Shown here piece after piece: positions 44,630 through 55,400 of a stretch of DNA of 64,000 nt. This DNA is from Prorocentrum cordatum (Eukaryota; Sar; Dinophyceae; Prorocentrales; Prorocentraceae). The notes beneath the pieces were generated by a model. It saw only the letters and a program-made list of their open reading frames with translations. It made no database searches and was not told the DNA's origin. The position numbers and the translations under genes were made by a program. The stretch is from contig CAUYUJ010004291.1 in NCBI GenBank assembly GCA_963575745.1, forward strand, positions 310,317 through 374,316. The letters run 5' to 3'. Every line of letters starts with the position of its first letter. Positions within the stretch are counted from its first letter, which is position 1.

Positions 44630-45660
44630 AGCCCGTGCTGAGATCGCGCAGAGCGACCAGAGGCCACGTGCATGACTTGGCCATCTGCAGCGCATGTAAC
44701 ATGCCACAGTGGCAATGACGATCGGCGTCACCCCCGCACATCCCACAGAACCGCAACCCCCCTCGATAACCATAACCCCGAGACCTCCTAGAGACCCTCC
44801 TGAGCTGAAACAGAGAAGGGGGCATATGCCGAGGACAAGGCCAGGGCCCAGGGCAGACGGGCCCAGGACCGAGGACAGGGCCAGCCCAGAAGGCCAGGGG
44901 AGAAGGGGAACGACAACATCGCAGACATAAGGCTTTAGATGCGTTTGCCAGTCGACGACGGCGACAACGGCGACGTCGAGTCGAGGCTCGGGCGGGGGCT
45001 TCTGTCCTGAAACCGGCATCTCCGAATGGCTTGGGGTCCCCGACTGGTTTGGGAGTTACGGGGGGGCATGCGACACATGGCAACATTGCATATACTACCA
45101 TGATGTGCTGGGGCGGCCCAGGACAATAACGAGGAGAGCGGAAGCGCACAGCCAATGATCGCTGAGAGGCCGTGGTGGACACAGTGTAGCATGGCATGTA
45201 CTACCATATGCACGTACAAGCACGAAGCTGTTTACGTTGGTTGTGTCGCCAGTGTGGAGGCCCGACTAGTGCGATCTGCGCGCGCGTGATGTGCATTCTG
45301 TGCTGATGCAGTTGTGGTTTCGCCCCGGTGGTGCGAAGTTAATGATGCTGCATGATGTGTGTTGCGTGATGGTGTGTGCCGAGTGGTGTTTCATAATGAC
45401 TTGGCGCTCAATCTCGGCACCACCCCAAGACCACCTAGCCTGGCACAACAAACGCTGCGCTCTGCGCCACGGCGCCTGGCGCTCAGTCATGATTCAATCA
45501 CGGACCAAGTCTGACAACCACGTCTGCACTGCGCTCTACTCTGACACGCCCCCGCCGCTATCCACGGCGGGCGCAGGGCAGGCGGGCGCTGGCGCCGAGG
45601 CGGAGGCGCTGCCGCCGCCGAGGCGGCTCACTGGGCGGCCTGGGCCCTCGCCCGACGACT
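44630..45660. other. Unassigned DNA
   Basis: No supported gene. The word pair CATATACTACCAT/CATGTACTACCAT (about 45,090 and 45,198) is a short direct repeat ~110 bp apart. Confidence 0.4.
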
Positions 45661-45664
45661 CGCC

Positions 45665-46145
45665 TCAACTCGGGCAAGGGCGCTTCGGGCTGGGCTCGGC
45701 CGCCCCGCCTCCACCCTCGCTTTCTGGTTTCGTGCTGATGGCAGGCCCTGAGATGACATCGGCATCGGCGCTGACGTCCGAAATGACGTCACTGATGGTA
45801 CCGTCTGGCCCCCCAGCCGAGCCACCGACGACGCCGCTCATGTCCTCGGGGTAGCTGCGGGTCGGAGGAGCAGCGGCTGCACGGATGTCGTGGGCGATGT
45901 GCGTGATCCCAATGGCGTGCGACTTGATCTGGTAGTGCTGGCCGTTGTAGATCACCTCGACGGACATCTGCACCGCGGCCTCACCAGGACCCATCATGTC
46001 ATAATGGACATCCGAGATCTCGAAGAAGTCCAGCTTGTCGGGGCCGACCACGGCCGTGAGAAGTGGGCTCGGCTGGGCGACTGGCACCACGGCGTCATCG
46101 TGAGCGACGCCGCGTGCACGATTAGGATGGGGCCATGGTCGAAAC
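45665..46145 (-). pseudogene. Hypothetical coding fragment
   Basis: The minus strand reads, without interruption, LLTAVVGPDKLDFFEISDVH, then VQMSVEVIYNGQHYQIKSHA and IGITHIAHDIRAA, then an acidic/Ser-rich tail ending AAEPSPKRPCPS. The alternating hydrophobic pattern around VEVIYNGQHYQIKSH suggests a beta-rich fold. I see no clear start, so it may be a 3' piece of a longer gene. Family unknown. Confidence 0.4.
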
Positions 46146-46390
46146 GGGAGGAGCGAGCAACGCTGTCGCTTGCCGACTCGGCCTCGGTGCTGAACACTCT
46201 TGAGGGAAATGGCTGCGGACATGGCAAGCCGCGTTGCTTTTGCAACAATCATTCGCCCAAAATAGAAGGCACCGAGAAGAGTGCGCGGCAAGTGGCCGCG
46301 AACGAAACTGCAGCGTTTCACCCGCTGATCTAACGCAGAGACACATCATCATCACTAGTTATGCACAGACACCCCCTAGTTATGGCCCCG

Positions 46391-46570
46391 ATGAGACCAG
46401 AATGAGACCAGAATGACACCAAACTGAAACCGAAATGACACCGATATGAAAGTGCGCGCGCATGGCTGGGACCAGAATGAAACCGACATGACACCAAAAT
46501 GAAACGCCATCGACTGATGACACCAAAATGAAAACAGAATGAAACCAAGATGAAACCAACATGAAACCTA
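46391..46570 (+). repeat. ~10-bp AATGAAACCA minisatellite
   Basis: About 16 imperfect copies (AATGAGACCAG, AATGACACCAA, GATGAAACCA), interrupted once by CGCGCGCATGGCTGGG near 46,455. Confidence 0.85.
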
Positions 46571-47415
46571 CAGCCAACATAAGTTTTCCATCTCTCTCAG
46601 CCTCTGTTTCATCAACGTGCAAGGACGTACGCACGCAGCTTCGCACGCCTAGACTGCTTGTACATGTTACCAGTTGGCCGCATGCTGAACACGTGATTAG
46701 CAGTGATGTCAGAAGTGGCTGGGGCGCTCGCGCGTCCGTCCCTGGGGGCCAGGGCACCTTGGACCGACTTGGGTCCCAAAAAGGAACCCTTTTGCCGACG
46801 TGCAAGCCCTCCTCCTCATCCTCCTCCCCAACCTCCTCCCCCTCCTCCTCCTCCTCCCCCTCCTCCTCCTCCTCCCCCTCCTCCCCCTTTCGTAGCGGTC
46901 TCGTTGACACGTGCAGCACATTTCCGCCACTGCTTAGGAGAACAACTTGCGATCTTCCTGAAGCGTTACCCCCAGTCGCATCTACGCACAGTTTCCGCCA
47001 CTGCTTAGGAGAACGGTCTCTCAACGCAGGCAAGGGGCCTCGTCGGAGGAGGAGGGGGTTGCGGGGTGGGCAGCGAAGCCCTCATGTTCTTAAAACATAT
47101 AGAACATGACCTGCGGGAGAGAAGGAGGAGGAGGAGGAGGAGGAGGGGGAAGAGGAGGGGGAGCATACTAATGAAGAGGAGGATGATACTGATGATGCTG
47201 ATGATGCTGATGATGAGGAGGATGATGAGGAGGATGGTGAATCTGATAAGGTGAATGAAGATGAGAATGCCGACGACGAGGATGATATTTTTTCTCCGCG
47301 CAAAGGACTGCCCGCCATTACCGCATGTTGAGAGAGACGCCGAGATCTGCGCGGCCTCCCGCGCGGCTGGTGAGATCGCAAACGCGCGAGCTCTCAGCGT
47401 CCAAGCTGGCGGGCA
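46571..47415. other. Unassigned DNA with direct repeat and microsatellites
   Basis: A CTC tract lies at about 46,808-46,885 and GAG/GAT runs at about 47,122-47,285. A 23-bp exact direct repeat (TTTCCGCCACTGCTTAGGAG plus AAC) occurs at 46,921-46,943 and 46,992-47,014. No supported gene. Confidence 0.5.
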
Positions 47416-47893
47416 TCATGGGAGATCTAATGACGCAATCTCTCGCATGTGGGCCTTGGTCGGCCTCCACCTGAAATGGCGCTCCCTCGGCACCAGGAAG
47501 GCTTGATGCAACCGACATCTGAAGAACGGCATCGTTCCACCAGGCCCGAACGCACTATCCATGCGCGTGGAACGACTGATGGAGCAATTATCGCGCGCTG
47601 GGCTTGGGCACGTGACTTTGAGTCTGCCGGCGCACCCGTTGACGAGGTCGGCTGCGATCCGTTTGACGGGCACGTCGCCGATATGCAACTCGGTTTCCGC
47701 ACCCGGCACAGAGTCGGAACTGGAACCAGAACCGCCAGCGACATCGCCCCCGCTCGCGACTGGACTAGGGCCCGGTGGCGGCCCCTCGGGGCTAGGCGGG
47801 GTCCCGACATCAGATCCGTCGTCCGACCCGCCTGCAACGCCCGCTATGGGCTCTGGCTTGGGGCCGCGACGAGGCTCCAATGTCGGCGGCGGC
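47416..47893 (-). pseudogene. Possible coding tail downstream of SDAS/TDMGTE copy 2
   Basis: This frame overlaps and continues beyond the end of the long gene in the same direction: an acidic Pro/Gly/Ser-rich part, then AETELHIGDVPVKRIAADLV and VNGCAGRLKVTCPSPARDNC. It may be more of the same protein after another frame change or a separate small gene. Not recognised. Confidence 0.35.
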
Positions 47894-50800
47894 CTATTCA
47901 AGACACATATACTTTTCATCGTCACCAGTGCCTCTCTTGTTCTTCTTGAGCTGCGCCAACATATCCCTATGCGCCGCGGCGCTCAATCCAGGATCTATGC
48001 GGCCAGGTGCCGCCAAGAGAAGACGATAGTAAGCTTCGCTGCCGTTGCTCTGGAAAGACGCATGCACCCTGGCGCGAACGTCGGCCCAGGCGAGCACGCA
48101 CTTGAGGTAGTTCCTGCGGATGATAGCGTCCCTGGAATCAAAGTGCTTTTCCGACCCATCGTGCAGGGCGACGCAATGCTTGGCCTTGTGGTCTTTCTCC
48201 AGGGCGTCCAGTAGACACAACGCTGGGATGGCTGGGTTGCTGAGCTGCATGCGGGGCCCCACTGGCGCCCCGTCGGTCAGGCACGCGCAGCCGTCCACGT
48301 CGGATGACCGTTCGCACTGCCACTCCCAGACATCCTTCCTCGAATCCACAACGTGGCGAACGATTTGGAAAATGTCGACCCGTTCGGGGTCACGCACAGC
48401 AAAGACATCAAACTGCCCGCGGTGCGTCGCAGCCCCATCCTCTGCAGGCCTGAACTGCTCCGGCGGCTGCACAAATACATCGAAACGCATTGTCTCGTCG
48501 GCGCCCACGTCCAAGATTGTCGGGGCCGAGATCATTTTCGGCTGCACGTCCAAGACTTGGAAAAAAACTCAGGTCGCCATCGTTCGCACCCGCGGAAATA
48601 TCTGGCACAGAAATGTACGACTGCTTCTTCAACGACGCGGCCAAGTACTGCCGCAGGAGCTTTGCATCATGGCTGTCCCCATGGTGCCTCTCAACCTTGG
48701 CCCGCTTCGGCGGAGGCCCACCGTCGCCGCCATCACCGCCCCCGCCGCTATCCTCCCCGCCGTCGCCCTCGGAGTCGTCGAGGTCGTCGTCTCCAGGGCC
48801 GCCGTCGGGCGGGACACCGCCAGGGAAGTCGCCGTCGCCGCCTGGAGCTCCCCCGCCGCCGCCAGCTGCTCCGCCATCTGCAGCAAGCGGGCCTGCAAAG
48901 CCAAGTAGACCACTCGGCGCGTACACCTTCCACAAATAAGCCTTCTGCGTAAGGTTCGCATTGCGGTGTCGGGCCCGGCTGGAGCCCACTTGCAACAAGC
49001 TCTTCCACTTGGCCCACTTCTCCTCCAAATGCTCGTCGCCAGCCGCGAACTCAGCCACGTCAGTGACGTTCTGGCTGAGGCGCATCGAGCTGGCAATCCA
49101 GGGCCACTTGCCAGCGCGACTGTGGGCGGCGACGCGGGCAGCCGAGGCGCGCGGCCCCTCTGCGACGCTGTCGTCCATGGGTATCCGCTGCAAACTCCGC
49201 ACGGCCCGCTGCAACTGACTCGACAAGTTCGACCCGTCGGGGGCACTGCGGTCCACGTGCGCCCGTAGACTCAGGCGCGGGTCAGGAAACTCACGAGTCA
49301 CGGCGCGGTGGTCGCCTGGGGCAGCGCTAGCCCATTGACCCACGCACTGGCCTTTCACCCCAGGCTCGTCCAGCCTGGCGAGGTCGTAAGGCACTGCGCT
49401 CAGGAAAGCAATCTTTTGCCTGGCGTACGCGTACCCGCAGCGCGTGCACCCCGCGGCAGTCTGCCAGAGGTTGAACGAGCCGCCGAATTTATGCACTGAC
49501 CACGCATTGCAGTCTACAAGCATCAGCCGCAACTGGCCATCTGCATAAGGCCATGCCTCATTCAGGCGGCGGCCATTCAAGTGACAATCGACTTTGGCAC
49601 CCGCCCGCAGCTCTTCATCGTGACATGGGCACGCTGAGCCCCGCTGCTGGATAGTACATATCGCTGCGCAGAACCAAGCCACATATTCCAGCTCATGTTT
49701 GAAACGGTTACTGCCCAAAGCTTCCAACACAAGCGCCAACCGAGTTCCGTCATCGTGCCCCCTGCCTCGACACGGCACGGGGTCGAAGTAGTCTCTGAGG
49801 GGCGGAAAGCAGCGAACGAACACCTTGGAGCAATCTAAAAGTTGGTCCCACCTCCACTCGGCAAACGCCGGGTACGACTGACGGCTAAGAATAGCAGATG
49901 GGGCTGCGAAGCCCCTCGACTGAAAGTTAGCAACGAGTGTGTCCACGTTGTTCTGGGAGCGCAGGAACGCCAACATAGCCTTTGCACGTGCAAGAAAACG
50001 GGGGAACCAGATAACGCCCGACAAATTCCTCTGCAACGCGTTGTCCCACCAATGTTTCCAGCCTTGCATTTGCAGGGCTCGTCCGACAAGGAGGGGGCGT
50101 TCGGGCCCCGCGGGTTGAAACCTCGGGTCAAGGTGCCTAGCGAAACCATCGAGGATGCCAGGCTGTGACACGATGAGCCGCTCGGTACCCATGTCCGTCG
50201 TGATGCTTCGGGCTCGGCCGCAAAACTTCGATAGAGCATCAACGGACGACCCAAACATGAACATAACTTGCCAAAGCAAACATACTGTATTTCCGAGTGC
50301 GTGCATCTGCTCCTTCAGCACGCTCACGATTGGAAGCATCCTGCGCCAATACATGCTGTTGCAAAATATGGCAACGGAGGTTGCGAACAACTCCGCGCCC
50401 CGCCACTGTGGCGATGCGTCCGAGAACAGGTACAGGTCAACGTCCTCCTCGCAGAAACGCTCGAACGCATCCCTCCAGAGAAGCATCGCGACACAGGTCT
50501 AATCTGGCGCGGCCCCTCCTCACGAGGTCAACGGCCACGCGGCGCATCATTGGTAGATTCACTTCAAACTCTGCCGAAAGTTTGAGTAGTTCTGTGCATT
50601 TATCACCAGTTGCCCAGATTTGCTTCAGATCTTTCAAAGAACTGGAAATGTCCACGCGTTTGATGATATAACGAGCTGGGATCTGACCAGCATGCCCGTG
50701 CCGCACCCTCAAAGCAGGCCTTGCAGGGGGGCGGAACTGCCCGCCACCCTCAACGACCAACGCCCTCAGTCGCCTGGCGGAAGGCTCCCCTCGAACGAGC

Positions 50801-51191
50801 AAATGAGTTCTCTGAGTCTTCCTGCACACTGCCACGGCGTGGACACAAGTGAGGACGCCTCTCGTACAAGAGCGCGCAACGTAGTAGGACAACACACTGG
50901 CCACGGGAGGTTTCGCTAGCAGCGTCCCCTCCCAATGAGCAAGGACTTCGGCGCCGCACTGCCAAGGGGCGAGTCGCAGCCAGCATGGCGTGGAGACTTG
51001 CACCTGCTGGGGAGCTCACTGGCTCCTCCAAAAAAAGCGAACTCCAACGATGTATACGTCACGATGCCAAACACCTCCGTAGTATGAGAGACTTTGAACA
51101 TGGCACAACTACTGCACAAGTCACGCGTATCCTCACCCATGTGCGCACCAGCGCTGATGATATCAAAAGCCCGCGTCAGAACAAGCCCCAT
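47894..51191 (-). pseudogene. SDAS/TDMGTE-family large protein, copy 2
   Basis: The best-preserved long gene of the window: a 692-codon open frame (50,486-48,408) with coding extensions in neighbouring frames on both sides. Upstream (51,003-50,490): SSLKDLKQIWATGDKCTELL and NLPMMRRVAVDLVRRGRARL. Core (residues about 15-350): LYLFSDASPQWRGAELFATS, LLWQVMFMFGSSVDALSKFC, SITTDMGTERLIVSQPGILD, a GWKHWWDN segment, an AEWRWDQLLDC segment and a possible CPCHDEE Cys/His site. Then come a Gly/Asp-rich linker and a PPPKRAKVE basic signal (about residue 600). After a one-base shift at an A7 run (near 48,555) the C-terminus continues (FDVFVQPPEQFRPAEDGAAT; KCVLAWADVRARVHASFQSN) to a stop at 47,894. Total ~1,050-1,100 residues. 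Family known to me only as a dinoflagellate expansion. The function is unproven and a transposase-like role is a hypothesis. Confidence 0.6.
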
Positions 51192-51251
51192 GACTAACGT
51201 GTCCCCGCGTTGAATTGGGCATCCAGGGAAGAACTCCGACGAAAAAAAAAG

Positions 51252-51300
51252 TTTAGGGTTTAGGGTTTAGGGTTTAGGGTTTAGGGTTTAGGGTTTAGGG
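51252..51300 (+). repeat. Interstitial telomere repeat, exactly seven TTTAGGG
   Basis: Forty-nine bases form seven perfect TTTAGGG copies, the telomere repeat reported for dinoflagellates and plants. An A9 run precedes it. It lies between the SDAS/TDMGTE copy 2 and a short secreted ORF whose stop codon forms at the junction. It could mark a healed break, a telomere insertion or retroposition of telomeric sequence. Confidence 0.95.
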
Positions 51301-51301
51301 T

Positions 51302-51520
51302 TTAAGAAATGGCTCGCCGCCATCGCGGTCCATCCACGAGAGCGTCGTTGCTGCTGCTGCCACCTCCTGCTACGCGTGCTGGAGACTCACTGCCGCCGCC
51401 TCCTGCCACGCCATCCTCGTCGGCCATCCCGGCCGCCAAAGCCACGCGGCGATCCCCGCCGCCATGCTGCGCCGACGCGAGGACGCCGAGACAAAGCACG
51501 AAACATGCGTGAGGCAACAT
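51302..51520 (-). CDS. Short secreted ORF starting inside an SL relic
   Basis: The first ATG on the minus strand downstream of the relic's 5' end lies within the spliced-leader relic (51,520-51,518) and opens MLPHACFVLCLGVLASAQHG, a good signal peptide (hydrophobic core ACFVLCLGVLA, likely cut after ASA). About 50 Gly/Ser/Ala-rich residues follow and end DALVDGPRWRRAIS. The TAA (51,304-51,302) forms where the sequence meets the telomere tract, so the original gene was probably longer and was cut here. Seventy-two codons. Expression is unknown. I am confident of the signal-peptide reading, less so that it is a live gene. Confidence 0.45.
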   Translation of the reverse strand: MLPHACFVLCLGVLASAQHGGGDRRVALAAGMADEDGVAGGGGSESPARVAGGGSSSNDALVDGPRWRRAIS

Positions 51521-51529
51521 GGCTGCGGA
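51508..51529 (-). other. Spliced-leader relic, 18 of 22, containing a start codon
   Basis: The minus strand reads TCCGCAGCCATGTTGCCTCA plus two bases. It differs from the canonical leader at four positions, and the T-to-G change at leader position 12 creates ATG. The coding frame of the secreted ORF starts there. Confidence 0.65.
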
Positions 51530-51544
51530 CGTTCCGTGCACAGA

Positions 51545-51725
51545 CGGTTGAGGGAGGACGTAAGGGGACTCTTGGGACTCTCTGGGACTCTCTGGGACTC
51601 TTGACAGAATGGTCTGGGGCTCGATGGGCTCTTTGGGTTTAGCTCAACCCGCAGGGCTCTTTGGGCTCGTTGGGCTCTTTGGATTTAGCTTTTTGGGCTC
51701 TTTGGGCTCTTTGGGCCTGGTCAAC
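51545..51725 (+). repeat. GGGCTCTTT/GGGACTCT short-period repeat
   Basis: Tandem 9-10-bp words (GGGACTCTTGGGACTCTCTG, then GGGCTCTTTGGGCTC), with two TTTAGCT remnants. It resembles a simple form of the CTTGGGG family. Confidence 0.8.
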
Positions 51726-52205
51726 ACTGCACCAGAACATGTCCAAACTTTCGTATGCCGCACATTCACCGAGCAATGCAACAACGCGCTCACACGTTCA
51801 TATAACAAGCACACATACGGCACGCCCGCACGGCACTGTGTCTGACTGCGAGCAACTCCGTGTATGAATGAGTCTAGTGTGCGTGAGGACGAGTGTTTTG
51901 AGTTTGCGAGCGAATAATTATGGATGCGGCATCTCTGGAGTGTGAGTGGGCCTGAGTATGAGCGGACACAAGTGTGTTTGTGTGTGTGTGTGAGTGAATA
52001 TGTGTGTCAAGCCTTGAGTGAGTCTGAGAATGTGAACGGGGCGGCGTCGGATGTGGGCGAGGGGAGCGCGGGTGGGCCCCCGAATAAGCGCGCGGAGAAA
52101 TAACTTTAATCACGATGTGGGGGGGTGGGGTGGGGGGGGGGGGCGATTGGATTCGGTTGGAAACAGAGAGGCAGCGATTATACTGAAAAGGACAACGCAG
52201 GAGCT
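51726..52205. other. Unassigned DNA with GT-rich patch and G runs
   Basis: A loose GTGTGAGTGAATATG-type repeat lies at about 51,870-52,030 and G runs near 52,115-52,143. No supported gene. Confidence 0.5.
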
Positions 52206-52207
52206 GA

Positions 52208-55200
52208 TTAAGTCTCCCGCCAAAGGAATACCACGTGAAGTCCCAGCCTGGCGAAGTCGATCTTGATCTCCCACCAGTGCCGCAGGCTTCGCCGATGCCG
52301 CATCCTGGCCTGATGACACGAAGTAGCTCTCCATCCTTGACGTTGAAGGCCTTCCGGAGCACGCTGTCCGGCTCGATGAAGAGATCCTTCTCCAGCTCGT
52401 TGACCTGCAAGAAAGCAGACGTCACATCGCCCTTGATCAGCTTCCAGTGGTTCGCGGCGGCCAGTCAGCCTAATGTTCCGAGCCCGGCGGGAGGCCGTCG
52501 GACTGGCTGTAGGTTCCTTCCCGAGGTCCTTGGTCTGGTACCCCAGCAACACCAAGCGAGCTCTGGCCCTGCCGTCCGCCTTACGGGTGAATAACCAGCG
52601 AGCCCTCATGATGTCGGCAGTGTCCTTCACTCGAGACAACGGTGCCTGTCGACGTCGGCTGCGCTGAACCCAGTTGCCAGATTCCTTACCAATGGCCACC
52701 TCGAACTCCTTGCGCTCCTCCTCGTTCACCTTGGACCAGAGCAGCTCGAGCTTATCCTTCCGGCGGTGGTTGGCCACGAAACTGTTGAGCACCTCCCGCC
52801 CCCTGTCCTTCACGTCTGTCTGGGAGGTGTTCTCATCGCGGATGAGCTCGAAGTAGACGGACTGGTGCTCGTCGGCCCCGAGGATGGTGTCTGGCTTGTC
52901 CTTGTATAGGTTCACCGGGAGATTGCTGTCGTCTTCGTCGCTTTTGCAACGCTTTCTCGGGGGGCAGATAGAGGTCGGGCTCTGGGCCGCGGCGTGCCAT
53001 CCGATTGCACGGCCTCGAAGGTAGCTCCGAAGATGGCGAGGCTGCACTTGAGCGCGGCGGTGCCGATGATGCCCTCGATGGTCTCGCTCCCCGCGGCGAT
53101 GTTCCTGAGACTGTTGCTGGAGGTTCCGAAGTCGTGTCTGGCTCCCCTTGAAGTGCAGGTAGAGGGTATTCGGGTACTGCGCCTGGTTCATCCTCGGGTT
53201 GCGCTTCGGAGAGCGGCGTCACAGCTGATGGTGCTGGTTCGGGCCGAGCTGCTCCGGGGCCCTCCTCCATGGCGGTCGGCGACGGTTCCTCAGGTAGGCC
53301 CGCGGCCCCTGTAGCTTCTGGTGGTGGTCGTGGTTCGTAGGCCTGGGGATCTGGTCGTCCGCAGTCGAGGAGGTCATCGAAGGTGCCTGCCTTCGCGGTT
53401 TCCAGGATCTCAGTCATGGTCTTGCCGAGGTTCGCGCGTTTCTGCAGCTCGCTGATCATCTTCTCGGCGTCAGAGGCGGCCCGTCGTTGTTCGGGGGGCA
53501 GCGAAGACGAACATTCCCATGGGCCACCTAGGCCACGGAGGCGATGCGGGTTCGGCCGTCCACGCGGCGCTTCCCCTGCACTAAGACGCGAGCAGGACCG
53601 AACCAGCCGCCCTTCTTGCCAGGCCTGTTCTCCCGGCCCTTCCCGTCGCGCCAGAAGTGCACTGGGTCCCCAGCATGCCGCGTCTGGTAGACTCGGTTCC
53701 GAACATGTTTAGCTTGGCGTCGTCCGTCGTTCCGCGTGCTCGCACCCCAGGCAGTTCCCACGGGCGAGCAGGCGTCAGGCTCCTGGGTCTCGCCCGCACC
53801 CCCGTCAACCATCGCGAAAGGATTGTTCGACGCCGGCATCCTGGCGACTCCCATCTCGCGCTCGACCGGCGAATGATTCCCGACCTTGTCCATGGAGTTG
53901 ATGGCGCTGACCGCCCAGGAGACCAGCTCGGGGTTGGAACGCTCGGGGTCCGGGGTCGCCATCTTCGTCAGGAGCCGCTTGAAGAGCTGGATGCGCCGCT
54001 CGACCTTTCCCGCGAGCCAATGCGCCTCGCCCGGGGCGATCCACATCTCGACGCCGTGATCGGAAGCCCACTTGGCAGACGTCTGAGAGCAGCGACACCC
54101 CTCGGGACCCACTTGGAGAAGGGTAGGTTGTCGGTAGTGGCGGCGCCAAGAATCCCACTTGTCGATGACCTCCTTAGCTGATATGTTGCTGCTTCGCTCT
54201 CCCTTCTGCCCATGGCGCGTGGCACTGGTAAGTCCCGAGCCCTCGTCTAGATTCAGGGTCATGATGTGCGAGTCCTGTGTCGGCGACAACAAGTCAAGGC
54301 CGTCTGAGGCCAGCACTTCCAGAACAGCTGTGATCTCCACCCCTGAGGCCACACGCACGGCCTTCGGCAGCTTCCCGACGCGGCACCCATGGCACTGGCA
54401 TTGCAGGGCCCGACAGGATCCCGCAGCGCGTCTTATTGCTGGGGTGGCCCAGATTGCGGTGAAGGCGCGACAAGCGTTGGTCGATCTCGTTGATCTCCCT
54501 CCTGGTGGGGATCTCCTTGGTGTCCAGGCCCTTGATCCAGGCGCTGGCCTCCTCCGTCTCGATGTCGTCCGCCTGCTGCAGCTCCTCGATATCGGCCCCC
54601 ATCTCCGTGTCGGCGCCCTCGGGGATCTGCTCCAGCATGGCGAAGATCTCCATCCCATACTGCACCGTCTCGATCTGCTTCACGATATGCTTGGCCCATG
54701 CCTTGCACATGGACGGCGGGTAGTAGGCTGTCTGCGCCACCACAGGCCCGCCCTCGATGGCGCGGCGCAGGTGATTGTCGCCTCGACCAGGGCGGTTGGC
54801 GCAGCGTCGCCCCACCTCCTGAGCAAACTCCAGGTCCAGTGAGCAGACGCGCCAGGCCTTTTTATTGAGGAGGCCCGATCTGGCATCACGTACTCCATAT
54901 GCACACCTATGTAATACCGTCTCGTGCATCTCGCTGCGCATCTTCTGGGTGGAGGGCGATTTGGACCAGCTTCGACTGTCCCAGGGTTGTTCGAGGTCGA
55001 TATGGCAGTCGTGAATCTTCTTGGCCTCCTCGTAAAGTGCTAGGCATCCACGTTGAGTGCGTCTTGCTTGTCTGACCTTGTTGGCCAGCTGCTTCATCTG
55101 GGAGTCCCTCTTCTGGTTCAGGTTCTGGGTCGGGCAGTCCGCGGTGCAAGGTGGACTGGGAACCAGGCGTCGAGGTCGTGCTCGTCGCAGTAGGTGGATG

Positions 55201-55400
55201 GCCCGACGCACTCCAGTCGGGGCGACCATGTCATAGCCGCTGAAGATGCCGCAGCGGAAGGCCGCCCCGCCCAGCGCCTCGACGGCCTGTCCGAGGGAGG
55301 AGCCCTCGGGAAAGACCTCCAGCGAGTCTGCCCTGGTGGACTTGGTTCGAGTAGAGGGTCTACTACATAATTGAAAATGCTCATAATTGAATGGGAAAGC
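52208..55400 (-). pseudogene. Ty1/copia element with methyltransferase-like domain, integrase and RT 5' half
   Basis: Order on the minus strand: (1) 55,400-54,400, one frame: LEVFPEGSSLGQAVEALGG (55,322 on), FSGYDMVAPTGV, SPPCTADCPTQNLNQK (PPC at 55,154-55,146), CHIDLEQPWDSRSW (54,995), CAYGVRDARSGLLNKKAWRV and YPPSMCKAW, which recalls a SAM-dependent methyltransferase (glycine motif, PPC, then an ExP box). (2) SRLHRNLGHPSN and, in the next frame, QCQCHGC, the gag-pre-integrase zinc finger. (3) Integrase: LASDGLDLLSPTQD, LLQVGPEGCR (second Asp position reads Gly) and PGEAHWLAGKVERR with the final Glu (54,290-53,950). (4) RT start: RARWLFTRKADGRARARLVL (about 52,600) and, after a shift, TSAFLQVNELEKDLFIEPDS (52,423). 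It ends near WWEIKIDFARLGL at about 52,240. No LTRs are visible. Four or more frameshifts: dead. Confidence 0.8.
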
